From Roseobacter cerasinus (GTDB lineage: Bacteria > Pseudomonadota > Alphaproteobacteria > Rhodobacterales > Rhodobacteraceae), in contig NZ_BLIV01000003.1 in the NCBI RefSeq assembly GCF_009811755.1, positions 248,001 through 312,000 on the forward strand: 64,000 nucleotides of DNA, read 5' to 3'. Shown in pieces: positions 24,260 through 32,619 of this stretch. Position 1 is the stretch's first letter, and each line of letters opens with the position of its first letter. Under the pieces are notes generated by a model. That model searched no databases, was not told where the DNA came from, and saw nothing but the letters and a program-made list of their open reading frames with translations. The position numbers and the translations under genes were made by a program.

Positions 24260-25912
24260 ATGACAAAGATGGAACACCATCTGCACCTGCCCGTGATCGA
24301 CAAGGACTGGTGGCGCGGCGCGGTGATCTACCAGATCTACCCGCGCAGCTTTCAGGACAGCAATGGCGACGGGATCGGCGATCTGATCGGCATCTCGCAG
24401 CGCATGAGCTATATCGCCTCGCTCGGCGTCGACGCGATCTGGATCTCGCCCTTCTTTACGTCACCCATGAAGGATTTCGGCTATGACGTCAGCGACTATT
24501 GCGACGTCGATCCGATGTTCGGCACGCTGGCGGATTTCGACGTGGTGGTCGAGGCCGCGCATCAGCACGGGCTGAAGGTTATGATCGACCTGGTGCTGAG
24601 CCACACGTCGGACCAGCACCCGTGGTTTGCGGAAAGCCAGTCGAACCGAACCAACTCCAAGGCCGATTGGTACGTCTGGTCCGACCCCAAGCCAGATGGC
24701 ACGCCGCCCAACAACTGGCTGTCGATCTTTGGCGGGCCTGCCTGGCAGTGGGACCCGGGCCGCGAGCAGTATTATCTGCACAACTTCCTGGTGGAGCAGC
24801 CCGACCTGAATTTCCACAATGAAGATGTTCAGAATGCGATCCTCAGCACCACGCGGTTCTGGCTGGATCGGGGCGTCGATGGCTTCCGGTTGGACACGAT
24901 CAATTTCTACTATGCGGACAAGGAGTTGCGCGACAATCCCGCACTCCCGCCGGAACGGCGCAACGCCAATATCGCACCCTCGGTGAACCCGTATAACCAC
25001 CAAGAGCACATCTACTCCAAGAACCAGCCGGAGAACCTTGAGTTCCTGAAACGCTTCCGCGCGCTGCTGGACGAGTACCCCGCCGCCGCCTGTGTGGGTG
25101 AGGTTGGCGACGCGCAACGCGGGCTGGAGCTGCTGGGGGAATACACCAGCGGGCCCGAGATGGTGCATATGTGTTATGCCTTCGAGTTCCTGGCCAAAAC
25201 CAAGCTGGATGCCACGCGCGTTGCACAAGTGTTCGACGAGCTGAGCCGGGTGGCCAAAAATGGCTGGCCCTGTTGGGCGTTTTCGAACCACGACGTGGAA
25301 CGCCACGCCTCACGGTGGGATTTGCCGCCCGCGGCGCAGCGCCTGTTTGCCACGCTGATCATGTGCCTGCGCGGATCGGTCTGCCTCTATCAGGGCGAGG
25401 AACTGGGCCTGCCGGAGGCGGACGTGGACTTTGAAGATCTGCAGGACCCCTACGGCAAACAGTTCTGGCCAGAGTTCAAAGGCCGCGACGGGTGCCGCAC
25501 GCCGATGGTCTGGGAGTCCTCGAACCAGAACGGGGGGTTTTCCGAAGGGTTCCCCTGGCTGCCGGTCAGCCATGACCACCTGAACCGCTCCGTCGGCCTG
25601 CAGGAGGACGACCCCAGCGCGATCCTGCACCACTACCGCCGTGCCATCGCCTTCCGCAAGGAGCACCCCTCGCTGATCAAGGGCGAACACGGCGGTGTCT
25701 TTGCTTATGGCGACGTGCTGCAATTCACCCGCCAACACGGGGATGAGACGCTGTTTTGCGCCTTCAACCTGTCGGATACGCCGTCACTGCACGGGATGCC
25801 ACCGGGGGATTGGGTCACCATCGGGCATGAGCTGGGCGGGGCCACCCCGTCGCCGGATTTCAAACTGCACCTGGGGCCGTGGCAGGTCTGCCTCGCGCTG
25901 AAACAGGACTAA
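24260..25912 (+). CDS. aglA: Alpha-glucosidase, GH13
   Basis: The 550-residue cytoplasmic product is a GH13 oligo-1,6-glucosidase/alpha-glucosidase type enzyme. It begins DWWRGAVIYQIYPRSFQDSNGDGIGDL. The nucleophile Asp lies in GVDGFRLDTIN (about residue 215), the acid/base Glu in CVGEVGD (about 280) and the transition-state Asp in FSNHDVER (about 340). It splits imported alpha-glucosides to glucose. There is no signal peptide, in line with hydrolysis after uptake. 15-bp gap from aglG. Confidence 0.93.
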   Translation: MTKMEHHLHLPVIDKDWWRGAVIYQIYPRSFQDSNGDGIGDLIGISQRMSYIASLGVDAIWISPFFTSPMKDFGYDVSDYCDVDPMFGTLADFDVVVEAAHQHGLKVMIDLVLSHTSDQHPWFAESQSNRTNSKADWYVWSDPKPDGTPPNNWLSIFGGPAWQWDPGREQYYLHNFLVEQPDLNFHNEDVQNAILSTTRFWLDRGVDGFRLDTINFYYADKELRDNPALPPERRNANIAPSVNPYNHQEHIYSKNQPENLEFLKRFRALLDEYPAAACVGEVGDAQRGLELLGEYTSGPEMVHMCYAFEFLAKTKLDATRVAQVFDELSRVAKNGWPCWAFSNHDVERHASRWDLPPAAQRLFATLIMCLRGSVCLYQGEELGLPEADVDFEDLQDPYGKQFWPEFKGRDGCRTPMVWESSNQNGGFSEGFPWLPVSHDHLNRSVGLQEDDPSAILHHYRRAIAFRKEHPSLIKGEHGGVFAYGDVLQFTRQHGDETLFCAFNLSDTPSLHGMPPGDWVTIGHELGGATPSPDFKLHLGPWQVCLALKQD

Positions 25913-25939
25913 GCCGCACGTCTTGGGAGGGACACGCAT

Positions 25940-27046
25940 ATGGCCAATCTGAAACTGACGGATGTGGGCAAGGCCTATGGCGGCAACGTCGAGGTGCTCA
26001 AGAACATCAATCTGGACATCACCACCGGTGAGCTGATCGTCTTTGTGGGCCCCTCGGGCTGTGGCAAGTCGACCTTGCTGCGCATGATCGCGGGGCTGGA
26101 AAAGATCACCTCGGGCGAGTTGACCATTGATGAGGCTCGCATGAACGACGTGCCACCCGCGCAACGCGGCATCGCGATGGTGTTCCAGTCTTACGCGCTC
26201 TACCCGCATATGACGGTGCGCGACAACATGGCCTTTGCCCTCAAGCTCGCCAAGAAATCGCCGCAGGAGATTGACGAGGCCGTCGGCCGTGCGGCCAAGG
26301 TGCTGCAGCTTGACCAATATCTCGACCGTCTGCCCAAGGCGCTGTCGGGGGGACAGCGGCAGCGGGTGGCCATCGGGCGCTCTATCGTGCGCGACCCGAA
26401 GGTCTATCTCTTTGACGAACCGCTCTCGAACCTCGACGCGAGCCTGCGGGTCGCGACCCGGATCGAAATTGCGCAGTTGAAAGAGAGCATGCCGAACTCG
26501 ACCATGATCTACGTGACCCACGATCAGGTGGAGGCGATGACGCTGGCCAGCCGCATCGTCGTCCTGGCCAACAAGGGCATCGCGCAGGTCGGCACCCCGC
26601 TGGAGCTGTACGAACGCCCTGAAAACGAATTTGTGGCGCAGTTCATCGGCTCCCCGGCGATGAACCTCCTGGCGGCCGAGATTGTCGAGACTGGCGCGGT
26701 CACCACCGTGTCCTGCCCCGAGGGCGGCGGCACTTTCCAGTCGAATGTGCCAACGCAGGCCTCAGACAAGGGCATGAAGGTCAATGTGGGCATCCGGCCC
26801 GAAGACATGGTGCCGACCGACGGTGAGAACTATGCCTTCGCCCACCAGGTGAGCATCGTCGAAGCGCTGGGGGAGGTCACGCAGCTTTACTTCGAGGCGC
26901 CAAGCTCTTCCAAGGACACGGATACCGTCATCGCCAAGCTGGCGGGTATTCACACCAACATGCGGGGCCAGACACTGAAGCTGACGGCGGACCCCGCAAA
27001 GGTGCATCTCTTTGCAAACGGCCGGTCGCTGCTTTACCGCGAGTAG
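25940..27046 (+). CDS. aglK: Alpha-glucoside ABC transporter ATPase
   Basis: The 368-residue product is a MalK/UgpC-type ATPase. It has Walker A GPSGCGKST (about residues 37-45), Q-loop FQSYALYPHM, signature LSGGQRQRVAIGR (about 135), Walker B VYLFDEPLSNLDA, and the H-loop His in YVTHDQ. A C-terminal TOBE-like regulatory domain follows (about 240-360). It is the last gene of the operon and is followed by an inverted repeat that may terminate it. Confidence 0.93.
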   Translation: MANLKLTDVGKAYGGNVEVLKNINLDITTGELIVFVGPSGCGKSTLLRMIAGLEKITSGELTIDEARMNDVPPAQRGIAMVFQSYALYPHMTVRDNMAFALKLAKKSPQEIDEAVGRAAKVLQLDQYLDRLPKALSGGQRQRVAIGRSIVRDPKVYLFDEPLSNLDASLRVATRIEIAQLKESMPNSTMIYVTHDQVEAMTLASRIVVLANKGIAQVGTPLELYERPENEFVAQFIGSPAMNLLAAEIVETGAVTTVSCPEGGGTFQSNVPTQASDKGMKVNVGIRPEDMVPTDGENYAFAHQVSIVEALGEVTQLYFEAPSSSKDTDTVIAKLAGIHTNMRGQTLKLTADPAKVHLFANGRSLLYRE

Positions 27047-27096
27047 GGCCCGGCTGGGTCGGTCACGGGTCCGGGTGGGACAGATTTGGTGGCCAA

Positions 27097-27120
27097 CCGG
27101 CATTTTTGCGCAAATGCCGG
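27097..27120 (+). terminator. Inverted repeat after aglK, possible terminator
   Basis: CCGGCATTT (27097-27105) pairs perfectly with AAATGCCGG (27112-27120) around TTGCGC. It is 51 bp past the aglK stop. Only a weak T-stretch (ATTTA) follows, so termination efficiency is uncertain. Confidence 0.5.
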
Positions 27121-27169
27121 ATTTACAGGTTAACCCCGGCCGCAGTAGGCTCATCCGCATCGCCGGGGG

Positions 27170-27580
27170 GTGAAAGGGAACGTTTTGGTAGCGAGTTACA
27201 GCACACTGCTGATCGTGTTGTGTCTATTGCAAGTCAAGCACATGCTGGCGGATTACTTCCTGCAGACCAGGTCGATGCTGGAAGGCCGGGGCCGCTATTT
27301 GCACTGGGGTACGTTTTTGCATGCAGGTATTCATGCACTCGGATCGCTGATTGCCTTTAGTCTTGTCGGTGCCTCTTTGGCGTTTGTGGTGCCCGCCGTG
27401 CTGGCGGAATGGGCGATCCATTTCCACATCGACTGGTGGAAAGGACGCCATACCTCCGATCAGAATCTCACGCCTGCGGATGCGGGTTATTGGCGCGCGT
27501 CGGGCATTGATCAGGCGTTGCACCAGCTGACCTATATCGGGATGATCTGGGTCTGGCTGCTGTCTCAGACCGGCGGTTGA
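27170..27580 (+). CDS. DUF3307-family membrane protein
   Basis: The product, about 136 residues, has three or four hydrophobic segments. It carries the family pattern LLQVKHMLADYFLQT near the start, and later LHAGIHALGSL and AEWAIHFHIDWWKG, all rich in His and Asp within or beside membrane helices. This matches the DUF3307 family, whose role is unknown. The start is either the GTG at 27170 or a TTG at 27185. Single gene between the agl operon and the type I secretion genes. Confidence 0.7.
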   Translation: MKGNVLVASYSTLLIVLCLLQVKHMLADYFLQTRSMLEGRGRYLHWGTFLHAGIHALGSLIAFSLVGASLAFVVPAVLAEWAIHFHIDWWKGRHTSDQNLTPADAGYWRASGIDQALHQLTYIGMIWVWLLSQTGG

Positions 27581-27723
27581 GATCGTGGGGGCCGGCTGGC
27601 CAAATCATTTGCATCGGTTTTACGGTCTGGGACAGATACCGTCTCACATTGCTTTTTGAAACGATCTAGGTAACTTGGGATTACTCTTTTTCAAAGAGTT
27701 GTGGGTGGTTTGGGGATGTTGGC

Positions 27724-29097
27724 GTGAAACGCATGCGCGAAGTGCTGTGGGTCGGTTTGGGATTTATCTGGGCCGCCGGACATGGGGGCGCGGAGCCGCT
27801 TGCGGATGCCGTGCGCCACGCGGTCACGACCAACCCGTCTATTCAAGCGTCGCGGGCCGAGATGCGCGCCTCTGCCTATGAGCTGCTCGAATTGCGCGGT
27901 GAGTTTGAACCGAGGGTGGTTTTGCAGGGTGAGACCGGTCGGCAACGCGTCGATGACCCGACCTCTCTGTCAGCGGCTGAAAATGACCGCACCACCTCGC
28001 GGCACCAATTGGGGCTGCGTGCGGAGCTGGTGATTTTTGACGGCTTTCGGCGGGCCAATCTTGTCTATGCCAACGCGGCCCGCGTCGATGGCAGCATCTT
28101 CAGTTTGCTGGATGCCTCCGAAACCATGGCACTGAATGCGACCGAAGCCTATATCGACGTGCACCGGCACCGGCAGCTGCTGGAGGTTGCGAAACGCAAT
28201 GTCGCCACGCACGAGGACATCGGCACGCAGGTGCGGGAATTGGTGCAGGGCGGCCGTCTGCCCTACAGCGACGAGCTGACCATTGACGACCGGGTGCGTG
28301 CCGCCCGGCTGGCCCAGCTGGATGTGGAACGCGCGCTGCGGGACGCCAATGCCCGCTACGAACGGGTGATCGGACGGAGGCCAGGCCCGGGTATGTATGT
28401 GCCGATGCCGGGCCCGCCGCCGTCGCTTGATCAGCTCACGCGGATTGCGGTCAAAAACAGCTACCGGGTGCAGTTTGCCCGGACGCAGATCGACCAGACC
28501 CGCTATCAGGCTGAGGTCACGCTGTCGGACCGTCTGCCGGAGCTGTCGTTGAACGCCGGTGTGGTGCGGGACATCAACCGCAACGGTGTGGATGGCACGC
28601 GCACGGATCAGACCCTTGGTCTGGGGTTGCGCTGGACGCTGTATCAGGGCGGTCGTGCCGCTGAACGCCGCGCCCTGGCTGAGCGGAACAGCAAGGCGCT
28701 GGCGCAGCAGGCGGTTGCCGTGCGTGACGTGAGGGAGCTGGCGGCGCGCAGCTGGAACAGCTACCGGACCAATGCAGACCGCTCGGCACAGCTGAACGAC
28801 CAGCTGCGCATCAACCGGCTGATCGTGGAAGTCTATGGCGATGAGTTTCTGGCCGCCAAACGTACCCTTCTGGATCTGCTGGATGTGGAACGCGCGCGGT
28901 TCAATGTTGAGTTCGAAGCGGTGGGCGCGCGCGCTGGCTTGGCCTTTAGCGGCTACCGCGCGCTTGCAGCGCAAAGCCTGCTGGCGGCGCATTTCGGGTT
29001 GGCCAAGAGCGATCTCGCCTTGGAGCCTGCGTTTCAGAGCCGGGTCGACAACAAGCCCGGTGCGATTTTTGACGTGACGATCGAGCCGCTGAAATGA
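27724..29097 (+). CDS. TolC-family outer membrane channel of a type I secretion system
   Basis: The 457-residue product has a short signal peptide (ending near GHGGA) and the duplicated coiled-coil TolC/OEP architecture: long helical stretches around residues 85-210 and 300-420, with PSIQASRAEMRASAYELLELRGEFEP at the start. It would form the outer-membrane duct of the exporter encoded by the next two genes. The start is the GTG at 27724 or an ATG at 27733. It overlaps the ABC gene by ATGA. Confidence 0.88.
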   Translation: MKRMREVLWVGLGFIWAAGHGGAEPLADAVRHAVTTNPSIQASRAEMRASAYELLELRGEFEPRVVLQGETGRQRVDDPTSLSAAENDRTTSRHQLGLRAELVIFDGFRRANLVYANAARVDGSIFSLLDASETMALNATEAYIDVHRHRQLLEVAKRNVATHEDIGTQVRELVQGGRLPYSDELTIDDRVRAARLAQLDVERALRDANARYERVIGRRPGPGMYVPMPGPPPSLDQLTRIAVKNSYRVQFARTQIDQTRYQAEVTLSDRLPELSLNAGVVRDINRNGVDGTRTDQTLGLGLRWTLYQGGRAAERRALAERNSKALAQQAVAVRDVRELAARSWNSYRTNADRSAQLNDQLRINRLIVEVYGDEFLAAKRTLLDLLDVERARFNVEFEAVGARAGLAFSGYRALAAQSLLAAHFGLAKSDLALEPAFQSRVDNKPGAIFDVTIEPLK

Positions 29098-31295
29098 CAC
29101 CGGACGATCTTCGGCCTCCAGAGACAGATGACGCCGAAGCGCGGAGAGACCCCCCGCAAAATACACCGGAGCCGGGTTCGGATCTGGCGGTGGTGGTCTG
29201 GATGGCCCAGCGGTTTGGCTTGCCGTTTTCAGCGGATGCAGTCATGGCGCGCCTGCCGTCACAGCTGAACCTGTCAGACCCGCATCCTCTGGCGCGCGCG
29301 TTGGGGGCCATAGGGTTGAAAACAAGGCTGCTGCAACGGGACATCCGGAGCATCGACCCTGCGGTGCTGCCCGTGCTGGTCTGGCGCAAATCCGGCGCGC
29401 CGGTGGTGGTGCAGGCCGTTGCGCAGGGGGGTAAGCTGGCCCAGATCATTGACCCGTCCCAAAGCCCGTTGGTGCAGGAGGTGCCCCTGAAAGAGCTGCG
29501 CCGCGATCTGCAGCCCGAGGTGATGCTTGTCACCCGCGACGCGGATCACGCCCGCCGTATGATGGCACCCGACAGCGCCCCTGCGCCTGATCGGGGCAGC
29601 TGGTTCTGGGGGCCGGTTCGGGCCAATTGGGGCAGCTGGATGCAGATCCTGGTGGCGGCCCTGCTGTTGAACGTGATGTCGCTGGCGCTGCCGCTGTTTG
29701 TGATGAACGTCTATGACAAGGTGATCCCCAATCTCGCCTATGTCACGCTTTGGACATTGGCCATCGGAGTTGGGATTGCGCTGGCGCTCGATTTCGTGAT
29801 GCGGATCCTGCGCGCCAATATTCTCGAAAACATCGGGCGCCGCGTGGATATGACCGTGGCCGCCAGCCTGTTCCGCCAAGCCATGAACGCGCAGCTTCTG
29901 TCTCGCCCCGGTGGCGCGGCTGGCATTGCAAGCACGATCCGCGATTTCGAGGTGGTGCGGGAATTCTTTGCCTCCGCCTCCTTTGTCGCCGTGATCGACA
30001 TGCTGTTCATCGGAATATTTGTCGCCGCGCTGTTCTGGGTGGTGGGGCCGGTGGCACTGGTGCCGCTGCTGGCCGTGCCGGTGGTGTTGTTGCTGGCGGT
30101 GATCGCGCAGCTTCCACTGGGGCGCAGTGCGGCTGACGCGCAGCGCATGGCGACAAAGCGGCATGTGGTGCTGGTTGAGGCTTTGGGTGGCGTGGAGACG
30201 ATCAAAAGCGTGGGCGCCGAACCGGTCATGCAGCGGGAGTGGGAGGCAGCGGTCGCGGCTTCCTCGCAGATCAATGGCCGCACGCGATTCTGGTCAAACG
30301 TCGCCACCACGGGCACCGCCTTGATCCAGCAGATGGTGTCGGTGCTGATCATCGTCTGGGGTGTGTTTCTTGTGGCGGAGGGTCAGATCAGCATCGGTGC
30401 GCTGATCGCCGCGAATATCCTGGCCGGGCGTGTTCTGGCCCCGCTGGGCGCCATCGCGCAGACCATTTTCCGGGCGCAATATGCCGTCAAATCGCTGGCT
30501 GCGCTGAACCGCTTCATGGCGCTGCCGGTCGAGCAGGAGACTGTGCTGCGGGGCAATGCGCGGGTCAGCGCGGGCGCGGTACGCCTGGAGGAGGTGACCT
30601 TCAGCTACCCCGAAGCGCAACGCCCCGCATTGAAAGACCTGAGCTTTTCGGTGGACGCTGGCGCATCTGTCGCGCTTCTGGGCCGGGTGGGCTCGGGCAA
30701 GACCACCACGGGCAAACTGCTGGCCGGGCTGATCACGCCGGACAGCGGCAACGTGCTTGTCGACGGCGTGGCCCTGTCGCAATATGATCCGGCGGAGCTG
30801 CGCCGGGGCATTGGGTATCTGCCGCAAACGCCGGAGCTGTTCACCGGCACATTGCGCGAAAACCTCACCCTTGGGCAGCCGGATGCGCGTGATGCCGAGA
30901 TCGCGCAGGCGCTCTATTTCGCGGCCATGGATGAGTTCATGGCAGAGGCGCCCGACGGGCTGGACATGTTCATCGGTGAGCAGGGGCAGCGGCTGTCGGG
31001 CGGGCAGAAGCAGGGCGTGGCGTTGGCGCGTCTTTTGTTGCGCAAACCCAAGACGCTGTTTCTGGACGAGCCGACAAACGCCATGGACCAACGCATGCAG
31101 GGGCAGATCATTGAGCGGTTTCAGGAGCTGAACGCCACAGGTGTCGGCCTGATCGTGTGCACGCATCGCCAGTCGCTCGCCGCGATGGCGGATCGGTTGA
31201 TCGTGATGGATCAGGGACGCGCGGTGCTCGATGGCCCGCGCAGCGAGGTGCTGGACAAGCTGCGCGCCATGGGTGCGGCGAGGGGCGGGGCATAG
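29094..31295 (+). CDS. Type I secretion ABC exporter with C39-like domain (LapB/RtxB type)
   Basis: The 733-residue product has an N-terminal C39-peptidase-like domain (about residues 35-150) lacking the catalytic Cys, so it should dock substrate rather than cleave it. About six membrane segments follow (about 185-440), then the ATPase domain. That domain has Walker A GRVGSGKTT (about 530), signature LSGGQKQGVALAR (about 633), Walker B TLFLDEPTNAMD and the His of VCTHR. Exporters of this kind secrete large RTX adhesins with C-terminal signals. It sits between the TolC-like and HlyD-like genes; the likely cargo is the RTX protein at 35148-38960. Confidence 0.92.
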   Translation: MTPDDLRPPETDDAEARRDPPQNTPEPGSDLAVVVWMAQRFGLPFSADAVMARLPSQLNLSDPHPLARALGAIGLKTRLLQRDIRSIDPAVLPVLVWRKSGAPVVVQAVAQGGKLAQIIDPSQSPLVQEVPLKELRRDLQPEVMLVTRDADHARRMMAPDSAPAPDRGSWFWGPVRANWGSWMQILVAALLLNVMSLALPLFVMNVYDKVIPNLAYVTLWTLAIGVGIALALDFVMRILRANILENIGRRVDMTVAASLFRQAMNAQLLSRPGGAAGIASTIRDFEVVREFFASASFVAVIDMLFIGIFVAALFWVVGPVALVPLLAVPVVLLLAVIAQLPLGRSAADAQRMATKRHVVLVEALGGVETIKSVGAEPVMQREWEAAVAASSQINGRTRFWSNVATTGTALIQQMVSVLIIVWGVFLVAEGQISIGALIAANILAGRVLAPLGAIAQTIFRAQYAVKSLAALNRFMALPVEQETVLRGNARVSAGAVRLEEVTFSYPEAQRPALKDLSFSVDAGASVALLGRVGSGKTTTGKLLAGLITPDSGNVLVDGVALSQYDPAELRRGIGYLPQTPELFTGTLRENLTLGQPDARDAEIAQALYFAAMDEFMAEAPDGLDMFIGEQGQRLSGGQKQGVALARLLLRKPKTLFLDEPTNAMDQRMQGQIIERFQELNATGVGLIVCTHRQSLAAMADRLIVMDQGRAVLDGPRSEVLDKLRAMGAARGGA

Positions 31296-31296
31296 G

Positions 31297-32619
31297 ATGT
31301 TTGGCAACCGGATCGAAGACCAATTCGTGAATGATATCGCTGGCGCCAATGCGGCCTTGCGCCGAGGTGGGCCATGGCGATTGTTGCTGGCGATTGCTGC
31401 GGGGCTTGCGGCCTTCGTCGCATGGGCCGCGACCTACGAGATTGAAGAGACCGCGCGTGCCACGGGCCGCGTGATCCCGTCGCAGCAAGTGCAGATTGTG
31501 CAGAGCCTTGAGGGCGGTATCGTGCGCGACATTGCCGTCGCCGAAGGCGATATCGTGGAGCAGGGCGACGTGTTGATGCAGATCGACGACACCCGCTTTG
31601 CCGCCGAACGGGGCGAGCTGCGGGAACGGGAGGCCGCCGGGCGGGCCGAAGCGGCGCGGCTGCGCGCCGAGGCGCAGTTTGCCGAAGATCTGGACTTTGA
31701 CGAGGATCTGCGTGCGCGCGCCCCGCTTGCGGTTGCGGCGGAGCAGCAGGTGTTCATCTCCCGGCGCGAGCAGTTGACGCGGGAGTTGGAGGTGCTGCGC
31801 GCGCAGCTTCTGCAACGGCGCGCTGAGCTGGAGGAGGTCAAGGCGCAGCAGTCGCGCACCGATGGCATCATCGCGCCGCTTCTCTCCGAGATTGCGCTGA
31901 CCGAAGACATGTTCAATCGCGGACTGGTGCCCGAGATCGAGCTTTTGCGGCTGCAGTCGCGGCTGGCGGAGTTGAATGGCGACCTGGCGGTAGGTCGCGC
32001 CAGCACGCCGCGCCTTGAGGCCGCCATCGCGGAGGCGGAGAACCAGATCAACGCGGCGCGCTCCGCCTATGTGCTCTCTGCTCGTCAGCGCTTGGCGCAG
32101 CTGCAACTGGAGCTGGCCGTGGTGCAGGAGACGTTGCGCAGCGCCAATGATCGGGTCACACGCGCGCAGCTGCGCGCGCCGGTGCGCGGCACGATCAACC
32201 GGGTCAACGCCACGACCCTCGGCGCCGTGGTGCAGCCCGGGGCGCCGCTGGTCGAGATTGTGCCCATCGACGACAGCCTGCTGATCGAGGCGGATCTTGG
32301 ACCGCGCGACATCGCCTTCGTGCGCCCGGGGGAGCGTGCGTCGGTCAAGATCTCGGCTTATGACTACGTCATCTATGGCGCGCTCGACGGAGAGGTCGTG
32401 CGCATCGGTGCGGACAGCATCGCCAGCGAAGGTGGCACCGAATTTTTCCGGGTTGTGGTGCGCACTGACACCTCCTACCTGGGAACGGAGGACAACCCGC
32501 TGCCGATCACGCCGGGGATGGTCGCCTCCGTCGATATCCAGACCGGGGAGCGCACGGTCCTGTCCTACCTCGCCAAGCCGATCCTGCGCGCACAGGCCGA
32601 AGCGCTGCGTGAGCGGTGA
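31297..32619 (+). CDS. HlyD-family membrane fusion protein of the type I secretion system
   Basis: The 440-residue product starts at the ATG at 31297, right after the ABC gene. It has one membrane segment (about residues 25-45), a lipoyl/barrel-sandwich half (VQIVQSLEGGIVRDIAVAEGD), a long coiled coil with many Glu/Arg/Leu heptads (about 95-280), and the second half (TRAQLRAPVRGTINRV). The C-terminal beta-barrel ends in TGERTVLSYLAKPIL. It bridges the ABC exporter and the TolC-like channel. It converges on the cyclase gene with no gap. Confidence 0.92.
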   Translation: MFGNRIEDQFVNDIAGANAALRRGGPWRLLLAIAAGLAAFVAWAATYEIEETARATGRVIPSQQVQIVQSLEGGIVRDIAVAEGDIVEQGDVLMQIDDTRFAAERGELREREAAGRAEAARLRAEAQFAEDLDFDEDLRARAPLAVAAEQQVFISRREQLTRELEVLRAQLLQRRAELEEVKAQQSRTDGIIAPLLSEIALTEDMFNRGLVPEIELLRLQSRLAELNGDLAVGRASTPRLEAAIAEAENQINAARSAYVLSARQRLAQLQLELAVVQETLRSANDRVTRAQLRAPVRGTINRVNATTLGAVVQPGAPLVEIVPIDDSLLIEADLGPRDIAFVRPGERASVKISAYDYVIYGALDGEVVRIGADSIASEGGTEFFRVVVRTDTSYLGTEDNPLPITPGMVASVDIQTGERTVLSYLAKPILRAQAEALRER

